Part shown: piece after piece, positions 1 through 6,931 of the stretch | Layout of the letters: each line of letters starts with the position of its first letter | Numbering within the stretch: the first letter of the stretch is position 1 | DNA from: an uncultured Flavobacteriaceae bacterium | GTDB taxonomy: Bacteria; Bacteroidota; Bacteroidia; Flavobacteriales; Flavobacteriaceae | DNA: 10,144 bases | Assembly: GCA_947311815.1 (NCBI GenBank) | Contig: CAMZMA010000021.1 | Location: forward strand, 1-10,144 | Direction: 5' to 3' | The notes under the pieces: model-generated | Databases searched by the model: none | What the model saw: only the letters and a program-made list of their open reading frames with translations | What the model was told of the DNA's origin: nothing | Position numbers and translations under genes: made by a program

Positions 1-240
1 ATGGAGGAGATGTAGAAAAATACATTAATAAAGCAAAAGATAAAAACGATCCGTTTAGATTAATGGGGTTTGGGCATAGAGTGTATAAAAATTTCGATCC
101 TAGAGCAAAAATCATCAAAGCTTCTGCTGATGAAGTTCTAGGATCGAAATTTTTATACACTCTATGCCCAAACCCCATTAATCTAAACGGATCGTTTTTA
201 TCTTTTGCTTTATTAATGTATTTTTCTACATCTCCTCCAT
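1..240. repeat. Perfect inverted repeat (fold-back) at left edge, inside citrate synthase
   Basis: Bases 1-104 are the exact reverse complement of 137-240, separated by a 32-nt spacer (105-136). The left arm and spacer encode citrate synthase in the plus direction (residues about 283 to 328, including GFGHRVYKNFDPRA and continuing to SADEVL). The right arm is the same gene read on the minus strand. The turn lies at a self-complementary CTAG (138-141) that also occurs at 100-103, which is what a strand switch primed by short homology would leave. A fold-back in the middle of an essential enzyme gene is best explained as an amplification chimera or assembly artefact. The arms are unrelated to those at the right edge. 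Confidence 0.97.
3..143 (+). pseudogene. gltA: Duplicate citrate synthase fragment, plus strand (artefact copy)
   Basis: Read on the plus strand from base 3, this piece gives GGDVEKYINKAKDKNDPFRL, then MGFGHRVYKNFDPRA and a further stretch ending SADEVLG. It duplicates residues 283-316 of the minus-strand gene and adds about 12-13 residues (AKIIKASADEVL, perhaps G) that the minus-strand copy lacks, because that copy enters the fold. After about base 143 the frame passes into antisense sequence (SKFLYTLCPNPIN and so on), which is not protein-like for this family. Taken with the minus-strand gene, citrate synthase can be reconstructed to about residue 329. It is not an independent gene. Confidence 0.85.
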
Positions 241-1084
241 CTTTTTGAATGTCTTCTAACATTTCTAAAACAGCTTGATTTGCACCTCCGTGTAATGGCC
301 CCCAAAGAGCAGAGACACCTCCAGAAATTGAAGCGTGTAAACCTGCGTGCGAAGAACCTATTAATCTTACTGTTGAAGTAGAGCAATTTTGCTCATGATC
401 TATATGTAATATTAACAATTTATTTAAAGCTTTTACTACTTTAGCGTTGGGTGCAAATTTTTCTGATGGTTTTTCAAATAATAATTTTAATAAATTTTCT
501 ATATAATTAAGGCTTGAATCTGTATAACCTAATGGCCACCCATTTCTTTTTCTCATTGCCCAAGCACCAAGAATAGGAAATTTACCTATTAATCGAACTA
601 CTTCTTTAAAAATTGCTTTATTAGAAGTTACATCTAAACGTGTGGGGTAAAAAGCAGTTAATGCGCTTGTCATAGAAGATAAAATACCCATTGGGTGAGC
701 AGAACGAGGAAAACCATTAATAATGCTTTTCATTTCTTCGTTTACAAACGATTTGTCATTTACTTCTTTTTCAAAATTTTCTAATTCAGATGCTGTAGGT
801 AATTCTCCAAAAATCACCAAGTAAGATACTTCTAAAAAACTTGCATTATTGGCTAATTCTTCAATATCGTACCCTCTGTATCTCAATATCCCTTTTTCGC
901 CATCTAAAAAAGTAATGGCACTTTTACATGACCCTGTATTTTTAAAACCTGGATCTAATGTGGTGATCCCTCCTGTAGCTCCTCTTAATTTTTTTATATC
1001 TATGGCTACCTCATTTTCTGTTCCTTTCTCTAATGGAAACTCATATGTGTTTTCTCCGATTTGTAACTTTGCTATCTCTGACAT
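137..1084 (-). CDS. gltA: Citrate synthase (type II), 3' end missing
   Basis: Citrate synthase condenses oxaloacetate and acetyl-CoA to citrate, the entry step of the TCA cycle, in the cytoplasm. The minus-strand frame from ATG at 1084 gives 316 residues before the fold at the left edge. Family signatures seen are GILRYRGYDIEELA (about 65-78), RSAHPMGIL (127-135), HIDHEQNCSTSTVR (227-240), WGPLHGGANQA (261-271) and MGFGHRVYKNFDPR (303-316). His265 and His307 match the two catalytic histidines of the E. coli type II enzyme. The third catalytic residue, an Asp near the C-terminus, falls in the missing part. Family length is about 428, so roughly 100 residues are absent. Past residue 316 the frame stays open to base 1 but reads antisense sequence, so there is no true stop. 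The start follows an A-rich leader. The gene is monocistronic as seen, separated from ppiD by a terminator. Confidence 0.96.
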
Positions 1085-1124
1085 TTTCTTATTGTTTATT
1101 TTCTTGAAGTGAACAGCTAAAATA

Positions 1125-1132
1125 CAAATTTA
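1125..1132 (-). promoter_or_regulatory. Possible -7 box of the gltA promoter
   Basis: On the minus strand 1132-1125 reads TAAATTTG, matching the Bacteroidota -7 consensus TAnnTTTG, and would start a transcript with a leader of about 35 nt before the gltA ATG at 1084. I see no clear TTG -33 element at the usual 19-21 bp spacing, so this is a weak call in AT-rich DNA. The location, between an upstream terminator and the gene, is right for a promoter. Confidence 0.35.
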
Positions 1133-1216
1133 TGTAGAATCTTAAAGGAGAATTGCTGTGTTTTATACATTTAAGACTGAAGAAAGGTTATTTATAGGTT
1201 ATTTTTTTATACACAA

Positions 1217-1246
1217 AAAAACCGAATCAAATTTGATTCGGTTTTT
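1217..1246 (-). terminator. Intrinsic terminator after ppiD
   Basis: A perfect 30-bp palindrome: A5-CCGAATC on one side and GATTCGG-T5 on the other, with AAATTT at the centre. On the minus strand the T run extends to seven. It begins 21 nt beyond the ppiD stop codon at 1268, the right distance for a Rho-independent terminator, and isolates ppiD from gltA. Because both sides are A/T-flanked it could also act on plus-strand transcripts, although no plus-strand gene ends here. Confidence 0.88.
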
Positions 1247-1267
1247 AAATTTTAAAAGAAACTATTT

Positions 1268-3403
1268 TTATTGAATTCCGTAAAAACTAGCTCTATTATC
1301 TTCTATATCAGATGCATTTTTAATAGCATCATAAACTTTTGATGTTTGTGTTTTTCTTTTTTTAGCAATTTGTTTACTTAAAAAATGATAATTAGGTAAT
1401 TTAGTTGGTAATTCTTTTTTTATTACTTTAAAAGAAAAAACTCCTTTTTTACCTTCAATTCCTTTATATACTTTACCAACTGTTGCATTATACATTGCTC
1501 CTACTACATTGGGTTCAAAACCTACACCTGAAATAGTTGGGCTTTTTAAATTTACTTTAGAGGTATTTCTAACAGGTATTTTAGTAGCTGTTGCTAATTC
1601 TTGCAATGTACTTCCTTTTAACTTTTCATTGATTAATTTAGCTTTCTTTTTGTTTATCAACATAGGTTTTATTTTGCTAGCCGCTCTTGATACAGGTGTC
1701 AATCCTTTATTAATTTTTGCAGTAATAAAAGCAACAACGTAACCATTCTCTAAATCAAAACGTTTAAAGTCGCCTACATTAGAATCTTTATTAAAGGCCC
1801 AAGATACAATTTGTCTTTGTTTACCTATACCTGAAACATTTTCGTCTAACATTTTTAACCCAGAAGCTGTTTTTGTTTGATATTTTTTATCTCTTGCTAC
1901 ATTAAAAAATGAATCTCCTTTAGATACTTCTAGCGAGAAGTTTTCTGCATCTTGAAAAGCTTTGTTTTCGGTAGCTTCAGAAGGAACAATTTTTCTTCCA
2001 AATGTTGCTAATTTTACCGCTTTTTGATTATTTTTCTGGTCATCAATTTTAATAACGTGAAAACCAAAAGCTGTTTTTACAACACCTATACTTCCTTTTT
2101 TATGCAAAAAGGCATAATCTCTAAACTCAGGAACCATTCTACTGTATGTAAACCATTTTAAATCTCCGCCTTTATCAGCATTACTTTTATCTTTAGAAAA
2201 CTTTTTTGCTAATGCTGTAAATTTAAAAGAATTTCTTTTTATTATTTTTACAATACTATCTGCTGTTTTTTTAGCTTGTTCTTCTGTTTGTTTCGTTTCT
2301 GCTGTTGCTGCTCTCGACCCTATAAAAGGAATTAAGATATGGCTTGCTTTTACAGAATCTGGCATTTGAGTAACTTCTGTAATTTTAGAAATTTTAAAGA
2401 ATCCTTTGTCTTTGTAAGGACCAAATACATCTCCTTTATTTCCTTTAAAAACGGCTTCTGAAATTTCTTTTGAAACTTGGTTTTTAAATACAAAATTTTC
2501 TTTTGAATTTAAATTAATATCAGACCCATTTTCTATAAAAAATTCTTTTAAATCACTAGTGTTTTTAAACCCTTGTACTGTAATTTCTCCTTTTGTTACA
2601 TTACTATATTCTTTTCTATCATCTAATAAAGTAGCAACTTCTTTTTTAATAGCTTCTTCATCTGTAGTCGTCGGCTTTATATCAAACTTAACATAAGAAA
2701 TATCTCTAGTTGCATCTACTTCAAAATCAGTTGCGTGCGATTTAATGTATGCTTTAATTTCGTTTTTAGAAACATTTACTAAACTATCTACAATACTTGT
2801 ATATGGTACGTAAACATATCTTGCATCAATCGTAGTATTTTCATTAAAATATTGATTTTCTCCTTCTTTTAACGATGCCCCTAAACCCGCTGTAACTAAA
2901 TTGTTGTACGTGTTTTTTTCTGCATTGTCTCTAATTTGATTCATATAATTAGACCAAGCACTCCATAGCTTTGGATTATTTTCTTTTGTATCTGCTAAAA
3001 ATTGTTTGAACTTTTCTTCGTCAAACAAACCTGCTTCATTTTTAAATTGCGGATTATTTTTTACTGAAGGTGCATTTATAATTTCTAACCAAACATCTTC
3101 TTCTCCCACAGTAATACCTGCATCTGCTAATTGTTTTTGATAGATTTTTTTTCTTAAAATGTTATTCCAAACAGTTTTTGCTGCTTGCATTTCAGAAACT
3201 CTATTTCCTGTTTGGGTTTTATAATCTTCTAATGCTTTAACAAAATCTTTTCGATCTATTGTTTCTCCGTTAATTTCTCCAATTTCTTCTACTTTACTAG
3301 AATTAAAAATTTTTGATGGATCTAAAACGAAAGCAAAAAGCGCTAAACCTATAATTGCAATTAGAAATAATGAACGTTCTCTAATTTTTGATAAAATTGC
3401 CAT
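1268..3403 (-). CDS. ppiD: Peptidyl-prolyl cis-trans isomerase, PpiD/SurA-like, membrane-anchored
   Basis: A 711-residue periplasmic folding factor anchored in the inner membrane, expected to assist exported and outer-membrane proteins. Residues 1-10 are basic and followed by one membrane segment (about 11-28, LFLIAIIGLALFAFV). Residues 30-240 form the helical SurA_N-type chaperone part. A parvulin domain spans about 350-455: VKASHILIPF opens it, GGDLKWF and MVPEF follow, and TAFGFHVIKI closes it, with the two conserved histidines at 355 and 449. A second, degenerate parvulin-like segment (about 470-570, with GDSFFNVA and NGYVVAFI) lacks the histidines. This architecture and length are normal for Bacteroidota PpiD. 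It follows the CorC-type gene by 121 nt, with its own promoter and a terminator, so it is probably transcribed alone. Confident of the family; the exact E. coli equivalence (PpiD versus SurA) is less certain. Confidence 0.92.
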   Translation of the reverse strand: MAILSKIRERSLFLIAIIGLALFAFVLDPSKIFNSSKVEEIGEINGETIDRKDFVKALEDYKTQTGNRVSEMQAAKTVWNNILRKKIYQKQLADAGITVGEEDVWLEIINAPSVKNNPQFKNEAGLFDEEKFKQFLADTKENNPKLWSAWSNYMNQIRDNAEKNTYNNLVTAGLGASLKEGENQYFNENTTIDARYVYVPYTSIVDSLVNVSKNEIKAYIKSHATDFEVDATRDISYVKFDIKPTTTDEEAIKKEVATLLDDRKEYSNVTKGEITVQGFKNTSDLKEFFIENGSDINLNSKENFVFKNQVSKEISEAVFKGNKGDVFGPYKDKGFFKISKITEVTQMPDSVKASHILIPFIGSRAATAETKQTEEQAKKTADSIVKIIKRNSFKFTALAKKFSKDKSNADKGGDLKWFTYSRMVPEFRDYAFLHKKGSIGVVKTAFGFHVIKIDDQKNNQKAVKLATFGRKIVPSEATENKAFQDAENFSLEVSKGDSFFNVARDKKYQTKTASGLKMLDENVSGIGKQRQIVSWAFNKDSNVGDFKRFDLENGYVVAFITAKINKGLTPVSRAASKIKPMLINKKKAKLINEKLKGSTLQELATATKIPVRNTSKVNLKSPTISGVGFEPNVVGAMYNATVGKVYKGIEGKKGVFSFKVIKKELPTKLPNYHFLSKQIAKKRKTQTSKVYDAIKNASDIEDNRASFYGIQ

Positions 3404-3429
3404 AAAATATTTGTTTTATTTTCAGTGTG

Positions 3430-3460
3430 CGAAGATACAATTTGGGTTTTAATAATGCAA
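3430..3460 (-). promoter_or_regulatory. Promoter of ppiD, Bacteroidota type
   Basis: On the minus strand, TTG (3460-3458) is followed after 20 nt by TATCTTCG (3437-3430), one base off the Bacteroidota -7 consensus TAnnTTTG, with -33 to -7 spacing in the usual range. Predicted transcription starts near 3425, about 20 nt before the ATG at 3403. The leader is A-rich with no Shine-Dalgarno sequence. The gap to the CorC-type gene holds no convincing terminator, so read-through from the upstream operon may add to expression. Confidence 0.6.
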
Positions 3461-3524
3461 CCGTTTGCAACTATTAAATAAGTAATTGTATTGTTTTTTT
3501 AAGAAGTTGTAATTATAGCAAGAA

Positions 3525-4790
3525 TTATTGCTCTTTATTGATGATTTTAAGATGAATCGACTCAATTTTTGAAGCACTTTTTGCTGTAATTTTAATTTTA
3601 AAATGGTCAATTTCTATTTCTTCGTCTTGTTCTGGGATGTTTTCGGTATGATTTATTACATATCCTCCTAAGGTTTCAAAAGCGTATTCTTTAGGAATAT
3701 TTAAATGATAGATTTCATTTAGATAATCAATTTCTAATCTTGCAGAGAAAAGATATTCATTATCATTCACTTTTTCTTCTAACAATTCTTGTGTATCATG
3801 TTCGTCTTCTATTTCGCCAAAAAGCTCTTCTACAACATCTTCTACCGTAATAATACCTGATGTTCCTCCGTATTCATCTACTACAACTGCAATACTTTTT
3901 CGTTTTTTTATCAAACTATTTAACACATCATTTATCATCATCGATTCTGGCACCAACTCTACAGGTAATAAAATTGATTTGATTGTTTTCGGTTTTTTAA
4001 AAAGCTCAAAAGCATTTACATAGCCTACAATATCATCTAAAGATGTTTTAAATACTAAAATTTTTGACAATCCAGAATCAATAAATTGTTGCCGCAAATT
4101 GCTAACATTATTGTGTATTTCTATGGCTTGCAATTCGGTTCTGGGCACCATAATTTCTCTAGCTTTCACCTTTTGAAACTCTAAGGCATTTTGAAAAATT
4201 TGAATTTCTGAATCTACATCAGTATCATCATTTCCTGTTTCTAATTGCTCCGTTATATAATTTCCTAATTCTTCTTTACTAAACTCTCTTTGTTCTTCTT
4301 CTGCATCTGTTTTAAAAAAAACACGTAAAAAGAAATCGGATATAGCAGTTATAAACTCAGAGAAAAAATGAAAAATTACATAAAAGAAATATGCGGGAAC
4401 TGCAAAAATTTTCATCACTTCATTTGCATAAATTCTAAAAATGGCTTTTGGAATAAATTCTGCCGTAATTAGTATAACCAGTGTAGAAATTAAGGTTTGA
4501 AGCAATAAAACTGTAAATTCGTTTAATGCATGTACTGGAAGAAAACGCATTAAAAATTTTCCCATAAAATAACTATACACCACCAAAGCGATGTTATTAC
4601 CTACCAACATGGTGGTGATAAATTTTGATGATTTTTGGGTAAGTTTTTCTAGTATTTTAGGAAGAAAACCTGCACGTTTTTTTTCTAACTCGATATGAAG
4701 TTTATTGGCAGATACAAACGCTATTTCCATCCCAGAAAAAAAGGCTGATAAAATAATTGAAATAACAATAATAGCTAATTCTGCTTCCAT
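3525..4790 (-). CDS. CNNM/CorC-HlyC family membrane protein with CBS pair
   Basis: A 421-residue inner-membrane protein of the DUF21-CBS-CorC_HlyC family, whose members are linked to Mg2+/Co2+ efflux or homeostasis; the old name hemolysin is misleading. The N-terminal DUF21 core (about 1-160) has several membrane helices and the family motifs SAFFSGMEIAFVSANK (15-30), LVGNNIA (62-68) and AEFIPKA (110-116). A CBS pair covers about 210-335: IMVPRTEL (213-220) begins the first, and VVVDEYGGTSGIITVEDVVE (302-321) is the signature of the second. The C-terminal CorC_HlyC domain spans about 343-418. Its ATG directly abuts the stop of the upstream small gene (TAAATG), so it is probably translationally coupled. 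GldE, the gliding-motility paralogue, has the same architecture; no gldD is seen beside it, so I prefer the general family name. Confidence 0.93.
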   Translation of the reverse strand: MEAELAIIVISIILSAFFSGMEIAFVSANKLHIELEKKRAGFLPKILEKLTQKSSKFITTMLVGNNIALVVYSYFMGKFLMRFLPVHALNEFTVLLLQTLISTLVILITAEFIPKAIFRIYANEVMKIFAVPAYFFYVIFHFFSEFITAISDFFLRVFFKTDAEEEQREFSKEELGNYITEQLETGNDDTDVDSEIQIFQNALEFQKVKAREIMVPRTELQAIEIHNNVSNLRQQFIDSGLSKILVFKTSLDDIVGYVNAFELFKKPKTIKSILLPVELVPESMMINDVLNSLIKKRKSIAVVVDEYGGTSGIITVEDVVEELFGEIEDEHDTQELLEEKVNDNEYLFSARLEIDYLNEIYHLNIPKEYAFETLGGYVINHTENIPEQDEEIEIDHFKIKITAKSASKIESIHLKIINKEQ

Positions 4791-4988
4791 TTAGTGTTGT
4801 GCGTTTCTCTTTTCTACTTTTTTTCTAAAATGTCTTTTAAAGAAAAACACGAAGGTAATAAAAATACTAAAACCAAACCACATATATGATTTTTCTCTTT
4901 CTGTATTAAACCTTACAATCCCTTCAATAAAAAAAATGACAGCAATAATTAGGTATCCGTATTGTAAAAATTTCCAAATTTTATTCAT
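4791..4988 (-). CDS. Small two-helix membrane protein, function unknown
   Basis: A 65-residue protein I cannot assign to a named family. It has two hydrophobic segments (about 9-25, YGYLIIAVIFFIEGIV, and 36-50, MWFGFSIFITFVFFF) joined by a short charged loop, and a strongly basic tail (KRHFRKKVEKR, 51-61). By the positive-inside rule the tail should face the cytoplasm. Its ATG overlaps the lptC stop by one base (TAATG), and its own stop abuts the CorC-type start (TAAATG), so all three are likely translated in series. That tight coupling on both sides is the main evidence that it is a real gene. A partner role with LptC or with the CorC-type protein is possible but only inferred from position. 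Confidence 0.85.
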   Translation of the reverse strand: MNKIWKFLQYGYLIIAVIFFIEGIVRFNTEREKSYMWFGFSIFITFVFFFKRHFRKKVEKRNAQH

Positions 4989-5557
4989 TACTCTTCTTCG
5001 TTTGTTGTTATTTGTCCTGATATTTTTTTAGAAACCCATTTGCTTAAATCTTCTTTAGACTCAAAACCTGTTCCTTTTATGGTATCGGTTTTTGTAATTA
5101 AAAGAAACGGTTTTTCAGAAAAAAAATACTTTGTTTTTTGATCCCAATACATTTGTTCTGTCTCTAATTTTTTATCTTCAGAATGATTTAAAATCACTAC
5201 ATTTCCTATGATTTCTGACACTTCTGTTTTGGCATAAGACAATGCATAATCTCCTGTAATAGTTACCGAATCTATTCCGTTTTTTTCAAAATTAACAATT
5301 CGTATTCCTTTAGGAAACTCGCTATAAGGATGCTCTTCTCTGTTGCTAAAATCTAACATTAAAGGTGTGTACAATTTTGAGGTTATTCTGCCAGAATCTT
5401 TGTACACATGAAAAGCTTTTTTAGCAACGCCAATTGGCAAATTTTTATCTGCTAAAAAATCTCTTACCTGTTGAGAGTTGTTGGTGCAAGAAAAAAGCAT
5501 TACAACTGTAGCTACAATTGTAATGCTTTTCATTATTATTTTAAAAAATTGTTTCAT
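4988..5557 (-). CDS. lptC: LPS export protein LptC, predicted lipoprotein
   Basis: LptC is the periplasmic component that takes lipopolysaccharide from the LptBFG transporter in the inner membrane and passes it toward the LptA/LptD bridge. From ATG 5557 the protein has 189 residues, close to family length. The N-terminus is basic and hydrophobic (MKQFFKIIMKSITIVATVVM) and ends in a lipobox LFSC with Cys24, indicating a lipoprotein rather than the uncleaved helix of E. coli LptC. The beta-rich LptC domain follows, with IGNVVILNHSEDKKLETEQMY and KTDTIKGTGFES as family-like strands. I chose 5557 because an open frame from 5599 would add 14 residues overlapping the upstream gene and bury the signal peptide; 5533 is a second possible start. 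The 8-nt gap after the TPR gene is A-rich (AAAAAACAA). The stop overlaps the next start. Confidence 0.88.
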   Translation of the reverse strand: MKQFFKIIMKSITIVATVVMLFSCTNNSQQVRDFLADKNLPIGVAKKAFHVYKDSGRITSKLYTPLMLDFSNREEHPYSEFPKGIRIVNFEKNGIDSVTITGDYALSYAKTEVSEIIGNVVILNHSEDKKLETEQMYWDQKTKYFFSEKPFLLITKTDTIKGTGFESKEDLSKWVSKKISGQITTNEEE

Positions 5558-5565
5558 TTGTTTTT

Positions 5566-6915
5566 TTAAGGAACTCTTACTGTTTCCCCAATCCAGCATC
5601 TTATCTTATAAGTACTTCCTGATGCCACGCCTGCTGTAAAGATAACCTTTTTAGAAGGAAACTTCGCTTTGTAATTTCTCATATATCTACCAGCTAACGA
5701 AGAAATACTTGGGTCTATTGCCGATGCTTTTCTTGCTTTATTATATGCTGCTACATACACCATTCTTTTTTCATATTCGCTTTTACCACAAGAGTTTGCG
5801 CTAGATGCGTATAATGTTGCAATAAATAAATACGCTTTCCCAAAATTAGGATTGAACTTTAATGCTTCGTATGCTAAACTTCTTGCTTTTGCTTTTTGAC
5901 CTCTTTTTTTAGCAAAATGAGCAAATTTTAATTTGAATTTTGCTTTTTTATAAGGGTCGGTTTCTAAATCAAAAGCTTTTTGTCTCATTGCTGTTGCTCC
6001 ACTTGCATTTCCGTTTTTCTCTAAGATTCCTGCTAAGAATGAATAAGAATCTGCTGATGGAGATGCTTCTGCATAAGCTCTCGCTAATTTTTCATACAAA
6101 GGATCTTCTTGACACCCTTTATTATACATTCTAGAAACAGCTCTTTTTAACCAAACATCATTTGTTTTATTTTTCTCAAAATCTCTATTGTATAAAGGCA
6201 CTAATCTTTCGCAGGTAGCTAATTTAGAAATGATTGCATCTAGCCCCCCTTCTACAGTACCTAAAGCCTTAGAATTAATCTTATACGCTTTTAATCTTCT
6301 AGCTTCTTTTTTATCTAACACTCTTGTAGAGTCTTTGGTTAACTTATATATTTTCTTTGAATAATCTTCTAATTTTTCTCCTACAGATTCTAATACATCA
6401 TCATAAGTATCGAAAACTTTTTGAGGATTTGTATCCTTATTTTTTTCTGTAACACCTTTAAAATATTTGTAAATATTTTTTACACTCATATCTTTAGGAG
6501 AAATTTTATACGCTTTTTCTAACAAAGCAAATATTTCTTCTTCTGATGCTAATTTGTTTTTAGTTAAAAAGGTCGCATAATCACTATGAACTTTAGCAGG
6601 TTTCTTTTTAGGAAAATATTGTAATCGTTGGTTATATATTCTCTTAATAAGGGCTAAATCAGTAGTTTTATCAGCACCATTTTTAAATTTTGTTTTTGCT
6701 ATTTTATCTCCTCTTTGATAAACACTTACGTATTTATCAGGGCAATTGTCTAATAACCAAATTAAATGACCATAAGCATCGTCATAGTTTTTAGAGCTAT
6801 AGTCTCCATTAAAAAGATTTGCTCTTACACTACATTCTCTATCAGCTTGCGCATTTGTAGTTCCAACATTTACTAAAAGGAATAACCCTGCAAGTATTAA
6901 CGTAATTTTCTTCAT
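5566..6915 (-). CDS. Exported TPR-like repeat protein, function unknown
   Basis: From ATG 6915 this is a 449-residue protein with a signal peptide (MKKITLILAGLFLLVNVGTTNAQA, cleavage near 22-24) and no lipobox cysteine, so it is expected in the periplasm or at the outer membrane. The mature part is helical and lysine-rich; tetratricopeptide-like repeats are clearest at about 285-405 (SFLAGILEKNGNASGATAMR and AYEALKFNPNFGKAYLFIATL). Several scattered cysteines (for example in RECSV, DNCPDKY, NKGCQED and NSCGKSE) could form disulfides in the periplasm. The C-terminus is a short strand-like tail, YKIRCWIGETVRVP. The frame is open back to 6939, but those extra eight residues precede the signal peptide and overlap the upstream gene, so I chose 6915. 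It sits 16 nt after the barrel-protein stop and 8 nt before lptC. The family is seen in Flavobacteriia next to lptC as far as I recall; its function is not known to me. Confidence 0.85.
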   Translation of the reverse strand: MKKITLILAGLFLLVNVGTTNAQADRECSVRANLFNGDYSSKNYDDAYGHLIWLLDNCPDKYVSVYQRGDKIAKTKFKNGADKTTDLALIKRIYNQRLQYFPKKKPAKVHSDYATFLTKNKLASEEEIFALLEKAYKISPKDMSVKNIYKYFKGVTEKNKDTNPQKVFDTYDDVLESVGEKLEDYSKKIYKLTKDSTRVLDKKEARRLKAYKINSKALGTVEGGLDAIISKLATCERLVPLYNRDFEKNKTNDVWLKRAVSRMYNKGCQEDPLYEKLARAYAEASPSADSYSFLAGILEKNGNASGATAMRQKAFDLETDPYKKAKFKLKFAHFAKKRGQKAKARSLAYEALKFNPNFGKAYLFIATLYASSANSCGKSEYEKRMVYVAAYNKARKASAIDPSISSLAGRYMRNYKAKFPSKKVIFTAGVASGSTYKIRCWIGETVRVP

Positions 6916-6931
6916 TTTTAATTGTTTTTTG

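Noticed and set aside
63..248. A 61-residue plus-strand frame
   Set aside because: It begins as citrate synthase (MGFGHRVYK) and turns into antisense sequence after the fold; it is a chimeric frame, not a gene.
849..1112. An 87-residue plus-strand frame
   Set aside because: It is wholly antisense to the clear minus-strand citrate synthase N-terminus, with no family resemblance or promoter.
3481..3532. A short AGCAA/TTGCT hairpin at the end of the CorC-type gene as a terminator
   Set aside because: The stem is only five pairs, overlaps the stop codon and has no adjoining T run.
3525..4790. Naming the CNNM/CorC-type gene gldE (gliding motility)
   Set aside because: GldE has the same domain order, but its usual partner gldD is not adjacent and nothing here distinguishes it from the general family.
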